Positions 1 through 8,827 of a stretch of 41,971 bases of DNA are shown one piece after another. This DNA comes from Ramlibacter sp. (lineage in GTDB: Bacteria; Pseudomonadota; Gammaproteobacteria; Burkholderiales; Burkholderiaceae_C), in assembly GCA_014376765.1 (NCBI GenBank), contig JACMQX010000160.1:1-41971 (forward strand), read 5' to 3'. The notes under the pieces are model-generated. The model did no database searches. It saw only the letters and a program-made list of their open reading frames with translations, and was not told where the DNA came from. How positions within the stretch are numbered: the first letter of the stretch is position 1; each line of letters begins with the position of its first letter. Made by a program: the position numbers and the translations under genes.

Positions 1-1505
1 ACGTGAGCCACATGCGTCTGCGCCGAGCCGGCCAGGTCGGCAATCGTGCGGGCCACCTTCAAGGCGCGGTGCGTGCTGCGGCCTGACCAGCCCAGGCGCG
101 TTGCTGCTGTATTGAGAAAGCGGATGGCTGCATCGTCAAGCAGCGCGAACTGGTCAATCTCCTTTCCCTGCAGGCAGTGGTTGGCCTTGCCCTGCCGCGC
201 CACGGCGCGCTGGCGGGCCGCGCTGCTCCGCTCGCGGATGCTGGCGGTGGACTCACCCGGCCCATGGCGCAACAGGTCGTCAGGCGGCAGGGCCGGCACT
301 TCAACATGCAGATCAATCCGGTCCATCAGCGGCCCGCTCAACTTGCCCTGGTAGCGCAGGACCTGATCAGGCGTGCAGCGGCAGGTCTTTTGCGCCGAGC
401 CGAGGTAACCGCAGGGGCAGGGGTTCATCGCGCCCACCAGCTGGAAACGCGCGGGGAACTCCGAGCGGTGCGCAGCGCGGGAGATCGTGATGGTGCCGGA
501 CTCCAGCGGCTCGCGCAGTGCTTCCAGCGCGGCCCGGGGGAACTCGGGCAGCTCGTCCAGAAAGAGCACACCGTGGTGGGCCAGGGAAATTTCGCCCGGC
601 CGGGGCGGCGATCCACCGCCGACCAGGGCCACGGCGCTGGCTGAGTGGTGGGGGTTGCCGGTGGGCCGCAGTGCCCACTTGTCCAGCGAGAAGCGGCCGC
701 TCAGGCTGGCCACGGCCGCGCACTCCAGCGCTTCATCCACCGTCATCGGCGGCAGCAGGCCGGCAAAACGCTGGGCCAGCATGGACTTGCCCGAACCGGG
801 CGGCCCAATCAACAAGAGGCTGTGGCCACCGGCTGCCGCGATCTCCAGCGCGCGCTTGGCGGCGGCCTGGCCCTTGACGTCTGCCAGGTCGGCGTAGCTG
901 GCGGTGGCGGGCAGGGGCGTCTGGGTCACGCGGCTCCAGCCCTCTTGCGGCTCTGCCGGTTCCGGGCAGGCCACGGCCTCAGCCGGCTGCGGCAGGAATT
1001 GCCTCACTACATCCAGCAAATGCACGGCGCGGTACACCTGCGCCCCCGGCACCAGCGCGGCTTCCTCTGCACTGCCTGCGGGCAACACCAGTTTGGTGGC
1101 GACCTTGCCATGATGCAGGGCCAGGCTCATGGCCAGCGCGCCCCGCACCGGCCGCAGCTCGCCTGAGAGGGACAGCTCCCCGGCAAATTCATGGCCTGCC
1201 AGGGCCATGGCATTGATCTGCCCGCTGGCCGCCAGAATGCCCAGGGCAATCGGCAAGTCAAATCGTCCTGAATCCTTGGGCAGATCGGCCGGCGCCAGAT
1301 TTACCGTGATTCGTTTGTTATGCGGAAACTCCAGGCCGGAGTTCTGGATCGCCGAGCGCACCCGCTCGCGCGCCTCCTTGACTTCCACATCCACCAGGCC
1401 CACCAGCGTGAAACTCGGAAGGCCGTTGGCCAGATGCACCTCAACGGTGACGGCGGCGGCCTGCAGGCCGAGCAGCGCGCGGCTTTGCACCAAAGACAGA
1501 CTCAT
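1..1505 (-). CDS. comM: ComM/YifB-family Mg-chelatase-like AAA+ ATPase, 3'-partial
   Basis: Reading the minus strand from ATG 1505-1503 gives an open frame that runs off the left edge (about 501 codons seen; the family is usually about 500-515 aa, so only the last residues are missing). ComM is a hexameric helicase that promotes branch migration during natural transformation and recombination of imported DNA. Visible features are the N-terminal ChlI-like domain (starts MSLSLVQSRALLGLQAAAVT, with an NLAPADLPKDSGRFDLPIAL stretch), Walker A GPPGSGKS with Lys near residue 240, Walker B VLFLDELPEF, and the paired-cysteine stretch NPCPCGYLG. It is divergent from the porin-glnK-amtB operon and shares the 1506-1722 intergenic region. 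Family identity is clear; whether the host is naturally competent cannot be told from this gene alone. Confidence 0.95.
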   Translation of the reverse strand, partial: MSLSLVQSRALLGLQAAAVTVEVHLANGLPSFTLVGLVDVEVKEARERVRSAIQNSGLEFPHNKRITVNLAPADLPKDSGRFDLPIALGILAASGQINAMALAGHEFAGELSLSGELRPVRGALAMSLALHHGKVATKLVLPAGSAEEAALVPGAQVYRAVHLLDVVRQFLPQPAEAVACPEPAEPQEGWSRVTQTPLPATASYADLADVKGQAAAKRALEIAAAGGHSLLLIGPPGSGKSMLAQRFAGLLPPMTVDEALECAAVASLSGRFSLDKWALRPTGNPHHSASAVALVGGGSPPRPGEISLAHHGVLFLDELPEFPRAALEALREPLESGTITISRAAHRSEFPARFQLVGAMNPCPCGYLGSAQKTCRCTPDQVLRYQGKLSGPLMDRIDLHVEVPALPPDDLLRHGPGESTASIRERSSAARQRAVARQGKANHCLQGKEIDQFALLDDAAIRFLNTAATRLGWSGRSTHRALKVARTIADLAGSAQTHVAH

Positions 1506-1565
1506 TGAAATATCACTCCCCATATGTGTGCATACCGGTCGGATGCACTGCAATAAAAACATGAA

Positions 1566-1582
1566 TGCACCTGAAAGGTGCG
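1566..1582 (+). promoter_or_regulatory. NtrC-type binding site upstream of porin-glnK-amtB
   Basis: The sequence TGCACC-TGAAA-GGTGCG matches the dyad TGCACC-N5-GGTGCA of NtrC sites except at the last base. It lies about 90 bp upstream of the -24 element at 1670, a usual distance for an enhancer-type activator. A second, looser TGCA dyad is seen just upstream (around 1527-1544). Binding is inferred. Confidence 0.65.
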
Positions 1583-1667
1583 TTTATGGGGATTTAAGGA
1601 CTGCTGTCCCCCGTCTGTAACGCGCACAGGCCCTTGTCGGTGCACTGCCTCACTCGGGGTAGGGCTT

Positions 1668-1685
1668 TTGGCACGCTACCTGCTT
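1668..1685 (+). promoter_or_regulatory. Sigma-54 (RpoN) promoter of porin-glnK-amtB
   Basis: TTGGCACGCTACCTGCTT matches the sigma-54 consensus, with the invariant GG at 1670-1671 and GC at 1682-1683 separated by exactly 10 bases. A transcript would start near 1695, about 28 nt before the GTG start of the porin gene. Together with the dyad at 1566-1582 this predicts induction under nitrogen limitation. Confidence 0.8.
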
Positions 1686-1722
1686 AAGAGCTTTGTCTAT
1701 TTTTCTTTATCAGGAGATCCCC

Positions 1723-2481
1723 GTGAAATTGACCGCTACCAAAACAATTCTTGCAGCAGCTCTGGCCCTGACCGGCATGGCCGCCATGGCCCAGGCCAAG
1801 GCACCGGAGCCCGACTACACGCTGGCCTACAACGTTGGCCTGGTCACTGACTACCGTTTCCGCGGTATTTCCCAGTCGCGTCTGAAGCCGGCCCTGCAAG
1901 GCGGCGTTGATTTCACGCACAAGAGCGGTTTCTACCTCGGCTTCTGGGCCTCCACCATCAAGATCCTCCGTGATATCCCTGGCGGCGACGGTCCGGTTGA
2001 GCTGGACTTCTACGGCGGCTACCGCGGCAACTTCACCGAAGCCTTGGCCTATGACATCGGCTTGCTGCGCTATCAGTACCCGCAGGAAAACTTCCCCACG
2101 ACGGTGAACACCACCGAGCTGTACGGCGCCCTGACTTACGGCCCCGCCACGGTCAAGTACTCGCACAGCATTGGCTCGGAGACCTTCGGTCTGGCCAACA
2201 GCCGCAACAGCTACTACCTGGAAGCGACCGCCACGTTTGACCTGGGCAGCGGCTTCAGCATCACCCCGCACATTGGTCACCAGAAGTTCAAGGGCGCAGG
2301 CAACAACATTGCCTCCTACACCGACTACTCGCTGGGCCTGACCAAGGACTTCGGCAGCGGCTTCTCCGGCACGGCCTCCCTGATTGGCACGGACGCTGAC
2401 AAGACGTTCTACGCATCTCCCGCCAACGGCAAAAACCTTGGCAAGACCGGCGTCGTGCTGGGCGCCAAGTACACCTTCTAA
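1723..2481 (+). CDS. TorF-family putative porin (Gcw_chp family)
   Basis: A 252-aa secreted protein. I chose GTG 1723 because AGGAG at 1712-1716 sits 6 nt upstream and the reading frame then begins directly with a signal peptide (MKLTATKTILAAALALTGMA, cleaved after AQA near residue 25). An upstream TTG at 1693 would give an unlikely extension in front of the signal peptide and lies at the predicted transcription start. The mature part begins with YNVGLVTDYRFRGISQS, characteristic of this proteobacterial family of predicted outer-membrane beta-barrels, and ends in a C-terminal Phe (AKYTF), the usual outer-membrane assembly signal. It is the first gene of an operon with glnK (25-bp gap) and amtB behind a sigma-54 promoter, so it may let nitrogen compounds through the outer membrane. 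Substrate is unknown. Confidence 0.85.
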   Translation: MKLTATKTILAAALALTGMAAMAQAKAPEPDYTLAYNVGLVTDYRFRGISQSRLKPALQGGVDFTHKSGFYLGFWASTIKILRDIPGGDGPVELDFYGGYRGNFTEALAYDIGLLRYQYPQENFPTTVNTTELYGALTYGPATVKYSHSIGSETFGLANSRNSYYLEATATFDLGSGFSITPHIGHQKFKGAGNNIASYTDYSLGLTKDFGSGFSGTASLIGTDADKTFYASPANGKNLGKTGVVLGAKYTF

Positions 2482-2497
2482 TTCACCGGTTAGTTGA

Positions 2498-2845
<348 letters not shown>

Positions 2846-2869
2846 CGCGGCCTACAACAAGAGATAAAC

Positions 2870-4426
2870 ATGAAAAAACTAATTGCCTCCCTCGTATTGG
2901 GACTGGGTCTGCTGGCTGCAAGCACGTTGGTGCTGGCCCAGACGCCGGCTGCAGCCCCTGCAGCCTCGGCAGCTGCCGAAGCCAAGCCTGCCGGCGCCGC
3001 AGCTTCAGCAGCCCCTGCGGCTGCCGCTGCGGCCAGCGCGCCAATGGCTGCGGCGCCTGCTGCAGCCGCTGCCGCGTCGGCTCCGGCCGCCGCCGCATCG
3101 GCACCTCCCGCGCCTGTTGCCAACAAGGGTGACACGGCCTGGATGACGGTGGCCACGGTCCTCGTGATCCTTATGACCATTCCCGGTCTGGCCCTGTTCT
3201 ACGGCGGCTTGGTGCGCAGCAAGAACATGCTGTCGGTGCTGATGCAGGTGTTCGTGGTCACGGCCATGATTTACGTGCTCTGGACCCTGTACGGCTACAG
3301 CGTGGCCTTTACTGCCGGCAATCCGTTCATGGGGACGTTTGACAAGATATTCCTCAAGGGCATCACGCCGGACTCGGTGGCCGCGACCTTCAGCAAGGGT
3401 GTGGTCATTCCCGAGTTGTCGTTCTTTGCCTTCCAGGCCACGTTCGCTGCCATCACCTGCGCGCTGATCGTCGGCTCCTTTGCTGAACGCATCAAGTTCT
3501 CGGCTGTGCTGCTGTTCTGCGCCATCTGGTTCACCTTCAGCTACTTGCCGATCGCCCACATGGTCTGGTACTGGGATGGTCCGGATGCCATCACTGACGC
3601 TGCATCGCTGGAGAAGGTCACGGCTGCTGCCGGCTGGCTCTGGGCCAAGGGCGCGCTGGACTTCGCTGGCGGTACGGTGGTGCATATCAACGCCGGTGTC
3701 GCCGGTCTGGTGGGTGCCTTCGTGCTGGGCAAGCGTACCGGCTACGGCAAGGAATCGATGGCGCCTCACAGCCTGACGCTGACCATGGTCGGTGCCTCGC
3801 TGCTGTGGGTGGGCTGGTTCGGCTTCAACGCCGGCTCCAACCTGGAAGTCAACGGCGTTGCCGCTCTGGCCTTCGTCAACACGCTGGTTGCCACGGCTGC
3901 CGCCACGCTGTCCTGGATTGGTGCAGAAGCCCTGTCCAAGGGCAAGGCCTCGATGCTGGGCGCTGCGTCCGGCGCTGTGGCCGGCCTGGTTGCCATCACC
4001 CCGGCTTGCGGCTTTGTCGGCCCGATGGGTGCGATCGTGATCGGCCTGCTGGCCGGCGTGATCTGCCTGTGGGGTGTGAATGGCCTCAAGCGCATGCTCG
4101 GTGCTGACGACTCCCTGGACGTGTTCGGTGTCCACGGCGTCGGCGGTATCCTCGGCGCCCTGCTGACTGGTGTGTTCGCTGCACCTTCGTTGGGCGGCAC
4201 GGGCATCTATGACTACGTGGCCAACAAGGTCGCTGCAGACTACTCCATCACCGGCCAGGTCTGGATCCAGCTGCAAGGCGTGTTGACGACCATCGTGTGG
4301 TCCGGCGTGGTGGCGTTCATCGCCTACAAGCTGGTCGATCTGGTGATCGGTCTGCGCGTGACGGAAGAAGAAGAGCGCGAAGGCCTCGACATCTCCTCAC
4401 ACGGCGAAACCGCCTACAACCGCTGA
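2870..4426 (+). CDS. amtB: Ammonium transporter AmtB with long Ala-rich N-terminal linker
   Basis: 518 aa, longer than the roughly 410-430 aa core. Amt proteins are trimeric inner-membrane channels that conduct ammonium-derived NH3/H+. The order is: cleavable signal peptide (about residues 1-23), an Ala/Pro/Ser-rich low-complexity stretch (about 24-84), then the Amt core starting at GDTAWMTVATVLVILMTIPG. The twin pore histidines are present at His272 (GGTVVHINAG) and His422 (VFGVHGVGG), 150 residues apart as in E. coli AmtB (168/318). The cytoplasmic C-terminal tail (LVIGLRVTEEEEREGLDISS) that interacts with GlnK is intact. It is the last gene of the porin-glnK-amtB operon and is followed by a strong terminator at 4502. 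A second homologue lies at 26175-27632. Confidence 0.95.
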   Translation: MKKLIASLVLGLGLLAASTLVLAQTPAAAPAASAAAEAKPAGAAASAAPAAAAAASAPMAAAPAAAAAASAPAAAASAPPAPVANKGDTAWMTVATVLVILMTIPGLALFYGGLVRSKNMLSVLMQVFVVTAMIYVLWTLYGYSVAFTAGNPFMGTFDKIFLKGITPDSVAATFSKGVVIPELSFFAFQATFAAITCALIVGSFAERIKFSAVLLFCAIWFTFSYLPIAHMVWYWDGPDAITDAASLEKVTAAAGWLWAKGALDFAGGTVVHINAGVAGLVGAFVLGKRTGYGKESMAPHSLTLTMVGASLLWVGWFGFNAGSNLEVNGVAALAFVNTLVATAAATLSWIGAEALSKGKASMLGAASGAVAGLVAITPACGFVGPMGAIVIGLLAGVICLWGVNGLKRMLGADDSLDVFGVHGVGGILGALLTGVFAAPSLGGTGIYDYVANKVAADYSITGQVWIQLQGVLTTIVWSGVVAFIAYKLVDLVIGLRVTEEEEREGLDISSHGETAYNR

Positions 4427-4501
4427 TCAGGGAAACGCTGCGCAGCCTTCAAGGCAAGGCGCAGCTCCTTCAAGAAGCAAGAGAGTCTCCTTTGGATGTT
4501 T

Positions 4502-4529
4502 GGCCCCCGGCAACGGGGGCCATTTTTTT
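4502..4529 (+). terminator. Rho-independent terminator after amtB
   Basis: A perfect 8-bp GGCCCCCG / CGGGGGCC stem with a GCAA loop is followed by A and seven T (4523-4529). It lies 75 bp after the amtB stop and separates the nitrogen operon from the sugar/glycolate genes. Confidence 0.9.
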
Positions 4530-4532
4530 GTC

Positions 4533-4570
4533 TGGGGGAGGCGCGCGAAAGCGCGCTTCGGGGGGCGTCC
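4533..4570 (+). repeat. REP-like palindromic repeat, copy 1
   Basis: A GC-only palindrome (GGCGCGCGAAAGCGCGC) followed by TTCGGGGGGCG. The same core, inverted, occurs at 25542-25590 directly behind another coding region. Extragenic palindromes of this style are common in Comamonadaceae genomes. This copy lies between the amtB terminator and the aldose epimerase gene. Confidence 0.6.
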
Positions 4571-4592
4571 TTCATTGCTGCACAATGGTCTG

Positions 4593-5468
4593 ATGAGCAA
4601 CACTCTGACCCTCGTCTGCGAAGGCCTGCGCTGCGAGATACGCCCTGACACCGGCGGCTGCATCGCCGGGCTGTGGCTGGGTGATGTGCCGGTGCTGCGC
4701 TCCACCTCTGGCGCTTCGCTCATGTCCGCGCGCGTGTCCGGCAGCTATCCGCTGGTGCCTTTTTCCAACCGCGTCGCGCACGCCACGCTTGTGTGGCAGG
4801 GCACGGACCACCCGCTGATCCGCAACAACGGCGACGAGCCGCATGCCATTCATGGAGTGGGTTGGCAGCGCCCCTGGGAAGTGCTGGAGGCGGACAACCG
4901 CTTTGCGATGCTGGCCTACGAGCACAAGCCCGATGCGTCCTGGCCCTTTGCGTTTGACGCCTCGCAAACCTTTCGCCTGGGCACGCACACGCTGGAGATG
5001 ACCCTGAGCATCACCAACCAGTCGGCCCATGCCACGCCGGTGGGCCTGGGCTGGCACCCGTTTTTCGTCAAGCGCGCCGGCAGCCGCATTTCATTTCAAG
5101 CCACCGGCCGCTGGGACATGAGCGCCGACAAATTGCCGACCCGGCGCCTGCCCGTCAAAGGGCTGGAGACAGACTGCGCCGACCTCGACGTAGACCACTG
5201 CTTTGACGGCTGGACAGGCACCGTGCACCTGCTGGACGAACTGCTGCACACCCAGATCACCTCCAACCTCAGCCGGCTCGTGGTGTTCACCACACCCGCC
5301 AAAGACTTCGTGGCCATCGAGCCGGTGAGCCATGTCAACAACGCCATCAACCTCGTGGAAACCACCGGTGCAGACCCTGACGAGCTGGGTCTGGTCGTCC
5401 TGCAACCCGGCGAATCCATGAGCGTGCAGATGAGCATCCAGGCCCAAAGCCGCGAGAGCAATACATGA
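4593..5468 (+). CDS. Aldose 1-epimerase (GalM-like mutarotase)
   Basis: 291 aa. These enzymes interconvert the alpha and beta anomers of aldoses in the cytoplasm. I chose ATG 4593 (MSNTLTLVCEGLRCEIRPD); the open frame extends to a TTG at 4500, but that part overlaps the terminator hairpin and the repeat. Supporting motifs are the substrate-binding and catalytic histidines in HAIHGVGWQRPWEV and GLGWHPFFV, and the catalytic Glu in VAIEPVSHVNNAINL near the C-terminus. The stop overlaps the start of the next gene by 4 nt (ATGA), so the two are translationally coupled, and the partner is a sugar-lactone hydrolase. This suggests a route for oxidative sugar degradation. The exact sugar is not evident. 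Confidence 0.85.
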   Translation: MSNTLTLVCEGLRCEIRPDTGGCIAGLWLGDVPVLRSTSGASLMSARVSGSYPLVPFSNRVAHATLVWQGTDHPLIRNNGDEPHAIHGVGWQRPWEVLEADNRFAMLAYEHKPDASWPFAFDASQTFRLGTHTLEMTLSITNQSAHATPVGLGWHPFFVKRAGSRISFQATGRWDMSADKLPTRRLPVKGLETDCADLDVDHCFDGWTGTVHLLDELLHTQITSNLSRLVVFTTPAKDFVAIEPVSHVNNAINLVETTGADPDELGLVVLQPGESMSVQMSIQAQSRESNT

Positions 5469-6388
5469 CAACCAACCCCCACTGGCAGACCGTGGTCGCC
5501 CGGCCTGATGAACTGGGCGAGTCGCCGTTCTGGCACCCGCAGGAGCTGGCCCTCTACTGGATCGACATTCCGGGGCGGCAGCTGCGCCGCTGCAATGTGT
5601 TCACCGGCACAGTCGAAAGCTGGCACATGCCGATGGAGCCGGGCTGCATCGCGCCTGCAGCAAGCGGCGGCCTCGTGATCGCGCTGCGCGACGGTATCTA
5701 CCGGGCCCGGCTGTGGGGCGGCGAGCTGCAGTGCATCGCGCCGTTCTTCCACGACACGGTGACCACGCGGTTCAACGACGGCAAGGCCGACCCTGCCGGG
5801 CGCATGTGGGCGGGCACCATGTACGAGCCGCGCGACAAGGCAGAAGCCGAGTTGTTTTCCATGGACTGCCGCGCGGGCACGCCGGTGATCGAGCGCAAGG
5901 CCGGCAACGCCACCATCGCCAATGGCCTGGCCTGGTCGCCCGACGAAAAAACCGTGTACTGGACAGACACGGTCCAGCACACCATCTGGGCCTGGGACTG
6001 GGACAAGCACAGCAACGCCATGACGCGCCAGCGCGTGCTGCGGCAATTCGACATGAAGCCCGAAGGCTGGCACTACGGCATGCCGGGTTACGGCGGCCGG
6101 CCTGATGGCGCGGCCGTCGATGTGCAAGGCAATTACTGGGTCGCCATGTTCGAAGGCGCGCGCATCCTGAAGCTCTCGCCCGGCGGCGAGATCCTGGCCG
6201 AGTACCGCACCCGTGCGCAGTGCCCCACCATGCCCTGCTTCGGCGGCAGCGACTTCAAAACGCTCTACATCACCAGCGCCAGCGCCAGGCGGCCGGAGGC
6301 CGAGCTGCACGACATGCCGCTGTCGGGCTGCGTGTTTTCCATGCCGGTGGACGTGCCCGGCCTGCCAGTGAACTTCTTTCAGGACTGA
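5465..6388 (+). CDS. SMP-30/gluconolactonase/LRE-family lactone hydrolase
   Basis: 307 aa, a six-bladed beta-propeller metal-dependent lactonase of the SMP-30 family, which hydrolyses sugar lactones such as glucono-, galactono- or arabinono-lactone. The metal ligands expected of the family are present: Glu19 in GESPFWHP, Asn104 in TRFNDGKADPAGRMWAG, Asn153 in NGLAWSPDEKTVYWTD and Asp214 in GRPDGAAVD. It overlaps the upstream aldose epimerase by 4 nt and lies 42 bp before glcE, so all four genes may be co-transcribed. A mutarotase followed by a lactonase fits non-phosphorylative aldose oxidation, but no sugar dehydrogenase or dehydratase is in this window. Confidence 0.88.
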   Translation: MTTNPHWQTVVARPDELGESPFWHPQELALYWIDIPGRQLRRCNVFTGTVESWHMPMEPGCIAPAASGGLVIALRDGIYRARLWGGELQCIAPFFHDTVTTRFNDGKADPAGRMWAGTMYEPRDKAEAELFSMDCRAGTPVIERKAGNATIANGLAWSPDEKTVYWTDTVQHTIWAWDWDKHSNAMTRQRVLRQFDMKPEGWHYGMPGYGGRPDGAAVDVQGNYWVAMFEGARILKLSPGGEILAEYRTRAQCPTMPCFGGSDFKTLYITSASARRPEAELHDMPLSGCVFSMPVDVPGLPVNFFQD

Positions 6389-6430
6389 GCGCCGAAAAAA
6401 TCAACACGGGCCTGCAGGCGCGCCGCTACC

Positions 6431-7552
6431 ATGCAGGCGATGGACAACACCTTGCAAGACCTGGTTGAACGCATACGCACGGCGGCAGCCAGCGGCACGG
6501 CGCTGCGCATCAGGGGTGGCGGCACGCTGGACTTTTACGGCCAGGCGTTTGCCGGCGAGGTGCTCGACACCCGAGCGTATGCCGGCGTGACGAGTTATGA
6601 GCCCAGCGAGCTGGTCGTCACCGCGCGCGCAGGAACGTCACTGGCTGAACTGGAAGCCTTGCTTGAACAGCAAGGGCAGTGCCTGCCGTTTGAGCCGCCG
6701 CATTTTGCAGCAGACATGGGCGCAGGCGCCACCGTCGGCGGCATGGTGGCAGCAGGTCTGTCCGGCCCGGCGCGAGCCAGCGTCGGCAGCGTGCGCGACT
6801 ACGTGCTGGGCATCAGCATGATCAACGGCCGGGGCGATGCGCTTACCTTTGGCGGCCAGGTCATGAAAAACGTGGCGGGGTACGACGTGTCGCGCCTGCT
6901 GGCCGGATCGCTGGGGATCCTGGGTCTGATCACGGACCTGAGCCTCAAGGTACTGCCGGTCGCACCGGCGCAAGCCACCCTCAGATTCGAGAAGAACCAG
7001 GCCGCCGCCTTGCAGGCGCTCAATGAATGGGGCGGCCTGCCGCTGCCGCTCAATGCCAGTGCCTGGTCAGACGGTGCAGGGGGCGGCAGCTTGATGGTGC
7101 GGCTTCGCGGCGCTGTTGCGGCGGTGCGGGCGGCGTGCAGCAAGATGGGCGGCGAGCGGCTGGATGATGCAGCTGCCTTGCACGGGTGGCAGGCTTTGCG
7201 CCACCACACGCATCCGTTTTTCTCACAGCCGGTTGCGGGCGGCCTGTGCCTGTGGCGCCTGTCGGTCGCTCAATCTGCACCTGCACTGGACCTTCCCGAA
7301 CAGCAACTGGTCGAATGGCACGGCGGCCTGCGGTGGCTCTGGGCGCCGGCGGCTGATGCGCCACGCATTCGCGCGGCGGCCCGTCAGGCCGGGGGCCATG
7401 CCACGTTGTTTCGCTGCAGCAGCGAAGCGGATCGCCAGGCCGGTGTGTTTGAGCCACTGGCCACGCCGCTCAACCGCATCCACCGTGAACTCAAGCAACA
7501 ATTCGACCCGGCCGGCATCTTCAACCCCGGCCGCCTGTACGCGGACCTCTAA
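6431..7552 (+). CDS. glcE: Glycolate oxidase FAD-binding subunit GlcE
   Basis: 373 aa. GlcE is the second flavin subunit of membrane-associated glycolate dehydrogenase (GlcDEF), which oxidises glycolate to glyoxylate. The N-terminal half is an FAD-binding type-4 (PCMH) fold, seen in LRIRGGGTLDFYGQ, FEPPHFAADMGAGATVGGMV and DVSRLLAGSLGILGLITDLS; the C-terminus FDPAGIFNPGRLY is typical of the family. ATG 6431 is used, though ATG 6440 (MDNTLQD) is equally possible. The stop overlaps the glcF start by one base (TAATG). The catalytic subunit gene glcD is not upstream as it is in E. coli; its place is taken by the lactonase gene, so GlcD must be encoded elsewhere or this pair serves another dehydrogenase. 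Confidence 0.9.
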   Translation: MQAMDNTLQDLVERIRTAAASGTALRIRGGGTLDFYGQAFAGEVLDTRAYAGVTSYEPSELVVTARAGTSLAELEALLEQQGQCLPFEPPHFAADMGAGATVGGMVAAGLSGPARASVGSVRDYVLGISMINGRGDALTFGGQVMKNVAGYDVSRLLAGSLGILGLITDLSLKVLPVAPAQATLRFEKNQAAALQALNEWGGLPLPLNASAWSDGAGGGSLMVRLRGAVAAVRAACSKMGGERLDDAAALHGWQALRHHTHPFFSQPVAGGLCLWRLSVAQSAPALDLPEQQLVEWHGGLRWLWAPAADAPRIRAAARQAGGHATLFRCSSEADRQAGVFEPLATPLNRIHRELKQQFDPAGIFNPGRLYADL

Positions 7553-8799
7553 TGCAAACCCAACTCGCCCCCGAATTTAAAGGCACGCGCGATGGCATGG
7601 AGGCCGAGGCCATCCTGCGCAAGTGCGTGCATTGCGGCTTCTGCACCGCCACCTGCCCCACCTACCAGCTGCTGGGTGACGAACTGGACGGCCCGCGCGG
7701 CCGCATCTACCTGATCAAAGAGGTGCTGGAAGGTCAAGCGCCCACCCGCAAAACCCAGATGCACCTGGACCGGTGCCTGACCTGCCGCAACTGCGAGAGC
7801 ACCTGCCCCAGCGGTGTGCAGTACGGCCGCCTGGTGGACATCGGCCGCAAGATCGTTGACGAAAAAGTGCCCCGCCCCGCAGGCGAAGCCGCGCTGCGCT
7901 GGACGCTCAAGGAAGCCCTGCCGTCCGCGCTGTTCGGCCCTGCGATGAAAGCCGGCCAGATGGTGCGGGGCCTGCTGCCCGCATCGCTCAAGGCCAAGGT
8001 CCCGCCGCGCCAGAAATCAGGCCAACGCCCGTCACGCACCCATGCCCGCAAGGTGCTGATGCTGGAGGGCTGCGTGCAGCCTTCCATGATGCCCAACATC
8101 AACAGCGCCACGGCCCGCGTGCTGGACGCGGCCGGCATCCAGACCGTGGTGGCGGCCAAGGCCGGCTGCTGCGGCGCCGTCAAGTTTCACCTCAACGACC
8201 ACGACGGCGGCAAGGCCGAGATGCGCGCCAACATCGACGCTTGGTGGCCGTATGTAGAGGCGGGTGCGCAGGGGGGTGTGGAGGCCATCGTGATGAATGC
8301 CTCGGGTTGTGGCGTGACCGTCAAGGAGTACGGCCACATCCTGCGCGGAGATGCGGCTTATGCAGCCAAGGCGCAGCGCATCAGCGAGTTGACGCGCGAC
8401 CTGAGCGAGTTGCTGCCCGACATCACGGCGGCCCTGCAGGCCACCCGTCCGGGCTTCGCCCCCGGCACCGGCCGGCGCCTTGCATTCCACCCACCCTGCA
8501 CCCTGCAGCACGGGCAGCAACTGCGCGGTGGTGTCGAACAGCATCTGCGCAGCCTGGGCTTTGATGTACGTATTGCCACCAACGAATCGCACCTGTGCTG
8601 CGGCTCGGCCGGCACCTACTCGGTGCTGAACCCCGAGATCGCCTACCAGCTGCGCGACCGCAAGCTCGGCCACCTGGGCGAGCTGCAGGCAGAGATCATC
8701 ATTTCGGCCAACATCGGCTGCATCACCCACCTGCAAAGCGGCACGCCCACGCCGGTTCGGCATTGGGTGGAAGTGCTGGATGAGGCGCTGGCCTCCTGA
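7552..8799 (+). CDS. glcF: Glycolate oxidase iron-sulfur subunit GlcF
   Basis: 415 aa. GlcF carries electrons from the flavin subunits toward the quinone pool. Two ferredoxin-type 4Fe-4S motifs are seen: Cys25-x2-Cys28-x2-Cys31-x3-Cys35-Pro (CVHCGFCTATCP) and Cys75-x2-Cys78-x2-Cys81-x3-Cys85-Pro (CLTCRNCESTCP). Two CCG domains follow (KAGCCGAVKFHL and HLCCGSAGTYSVLNP), as in heterodisulfide-reductase-like subunits. Length matches the family (about 405-415 aa). It starts at the last base of the glcE stop codon. It is convergent with the glutathione peroxidase gene, only 28 bp away. Confidence 0.93.
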   Translation: MQTQLAPEFKGTRDGMEAEAILRKCVHCGFCTATCPTYQLLGDELDGPRGRIYLIKEVLEGQAPTRKTQMHLDRCLTCRNCESTCPSGVQYGRLVDIGRKIVDEKVPRPAGEAALRWTLKEALPSALFGPAMKAGQMVRGLLPASLKAKVPPRQKSGQRPSRTHARKVLMLEGCVQPSMMPNINSATARVLDAAGIQTVVAAKAGCCGAVKFHLNDHDGGKAEMRANIDAWWPYVEAGAQGGVEAIVMNASGCGVTVKEYGHILRGDAAYAAKAQRISELTRDLSELLPDITAALQATRPGFAPGTGRRLAFHPPCTLQHGQQLRGGVEQHLRSLGFDVRIATNESHLCCGSAGTYSVLNPEIAYQLRDRKLGHLGELQAEIIISANIGCITHLQSGTPTPVRHWVEVLDEALAS

Positions 8800-8827
8800 A
8801 AGCTGCTGTACCTGACCGCCCCTGCGC

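Noticed and set aside
3005..4276. 423-codon open frame on the minus strand across amtB
   Set aside because: It is antisense to a well-supported transporter gene; the Gln/His/Arg-rich product is what high-GC third-position bias yields on the opposite strand.
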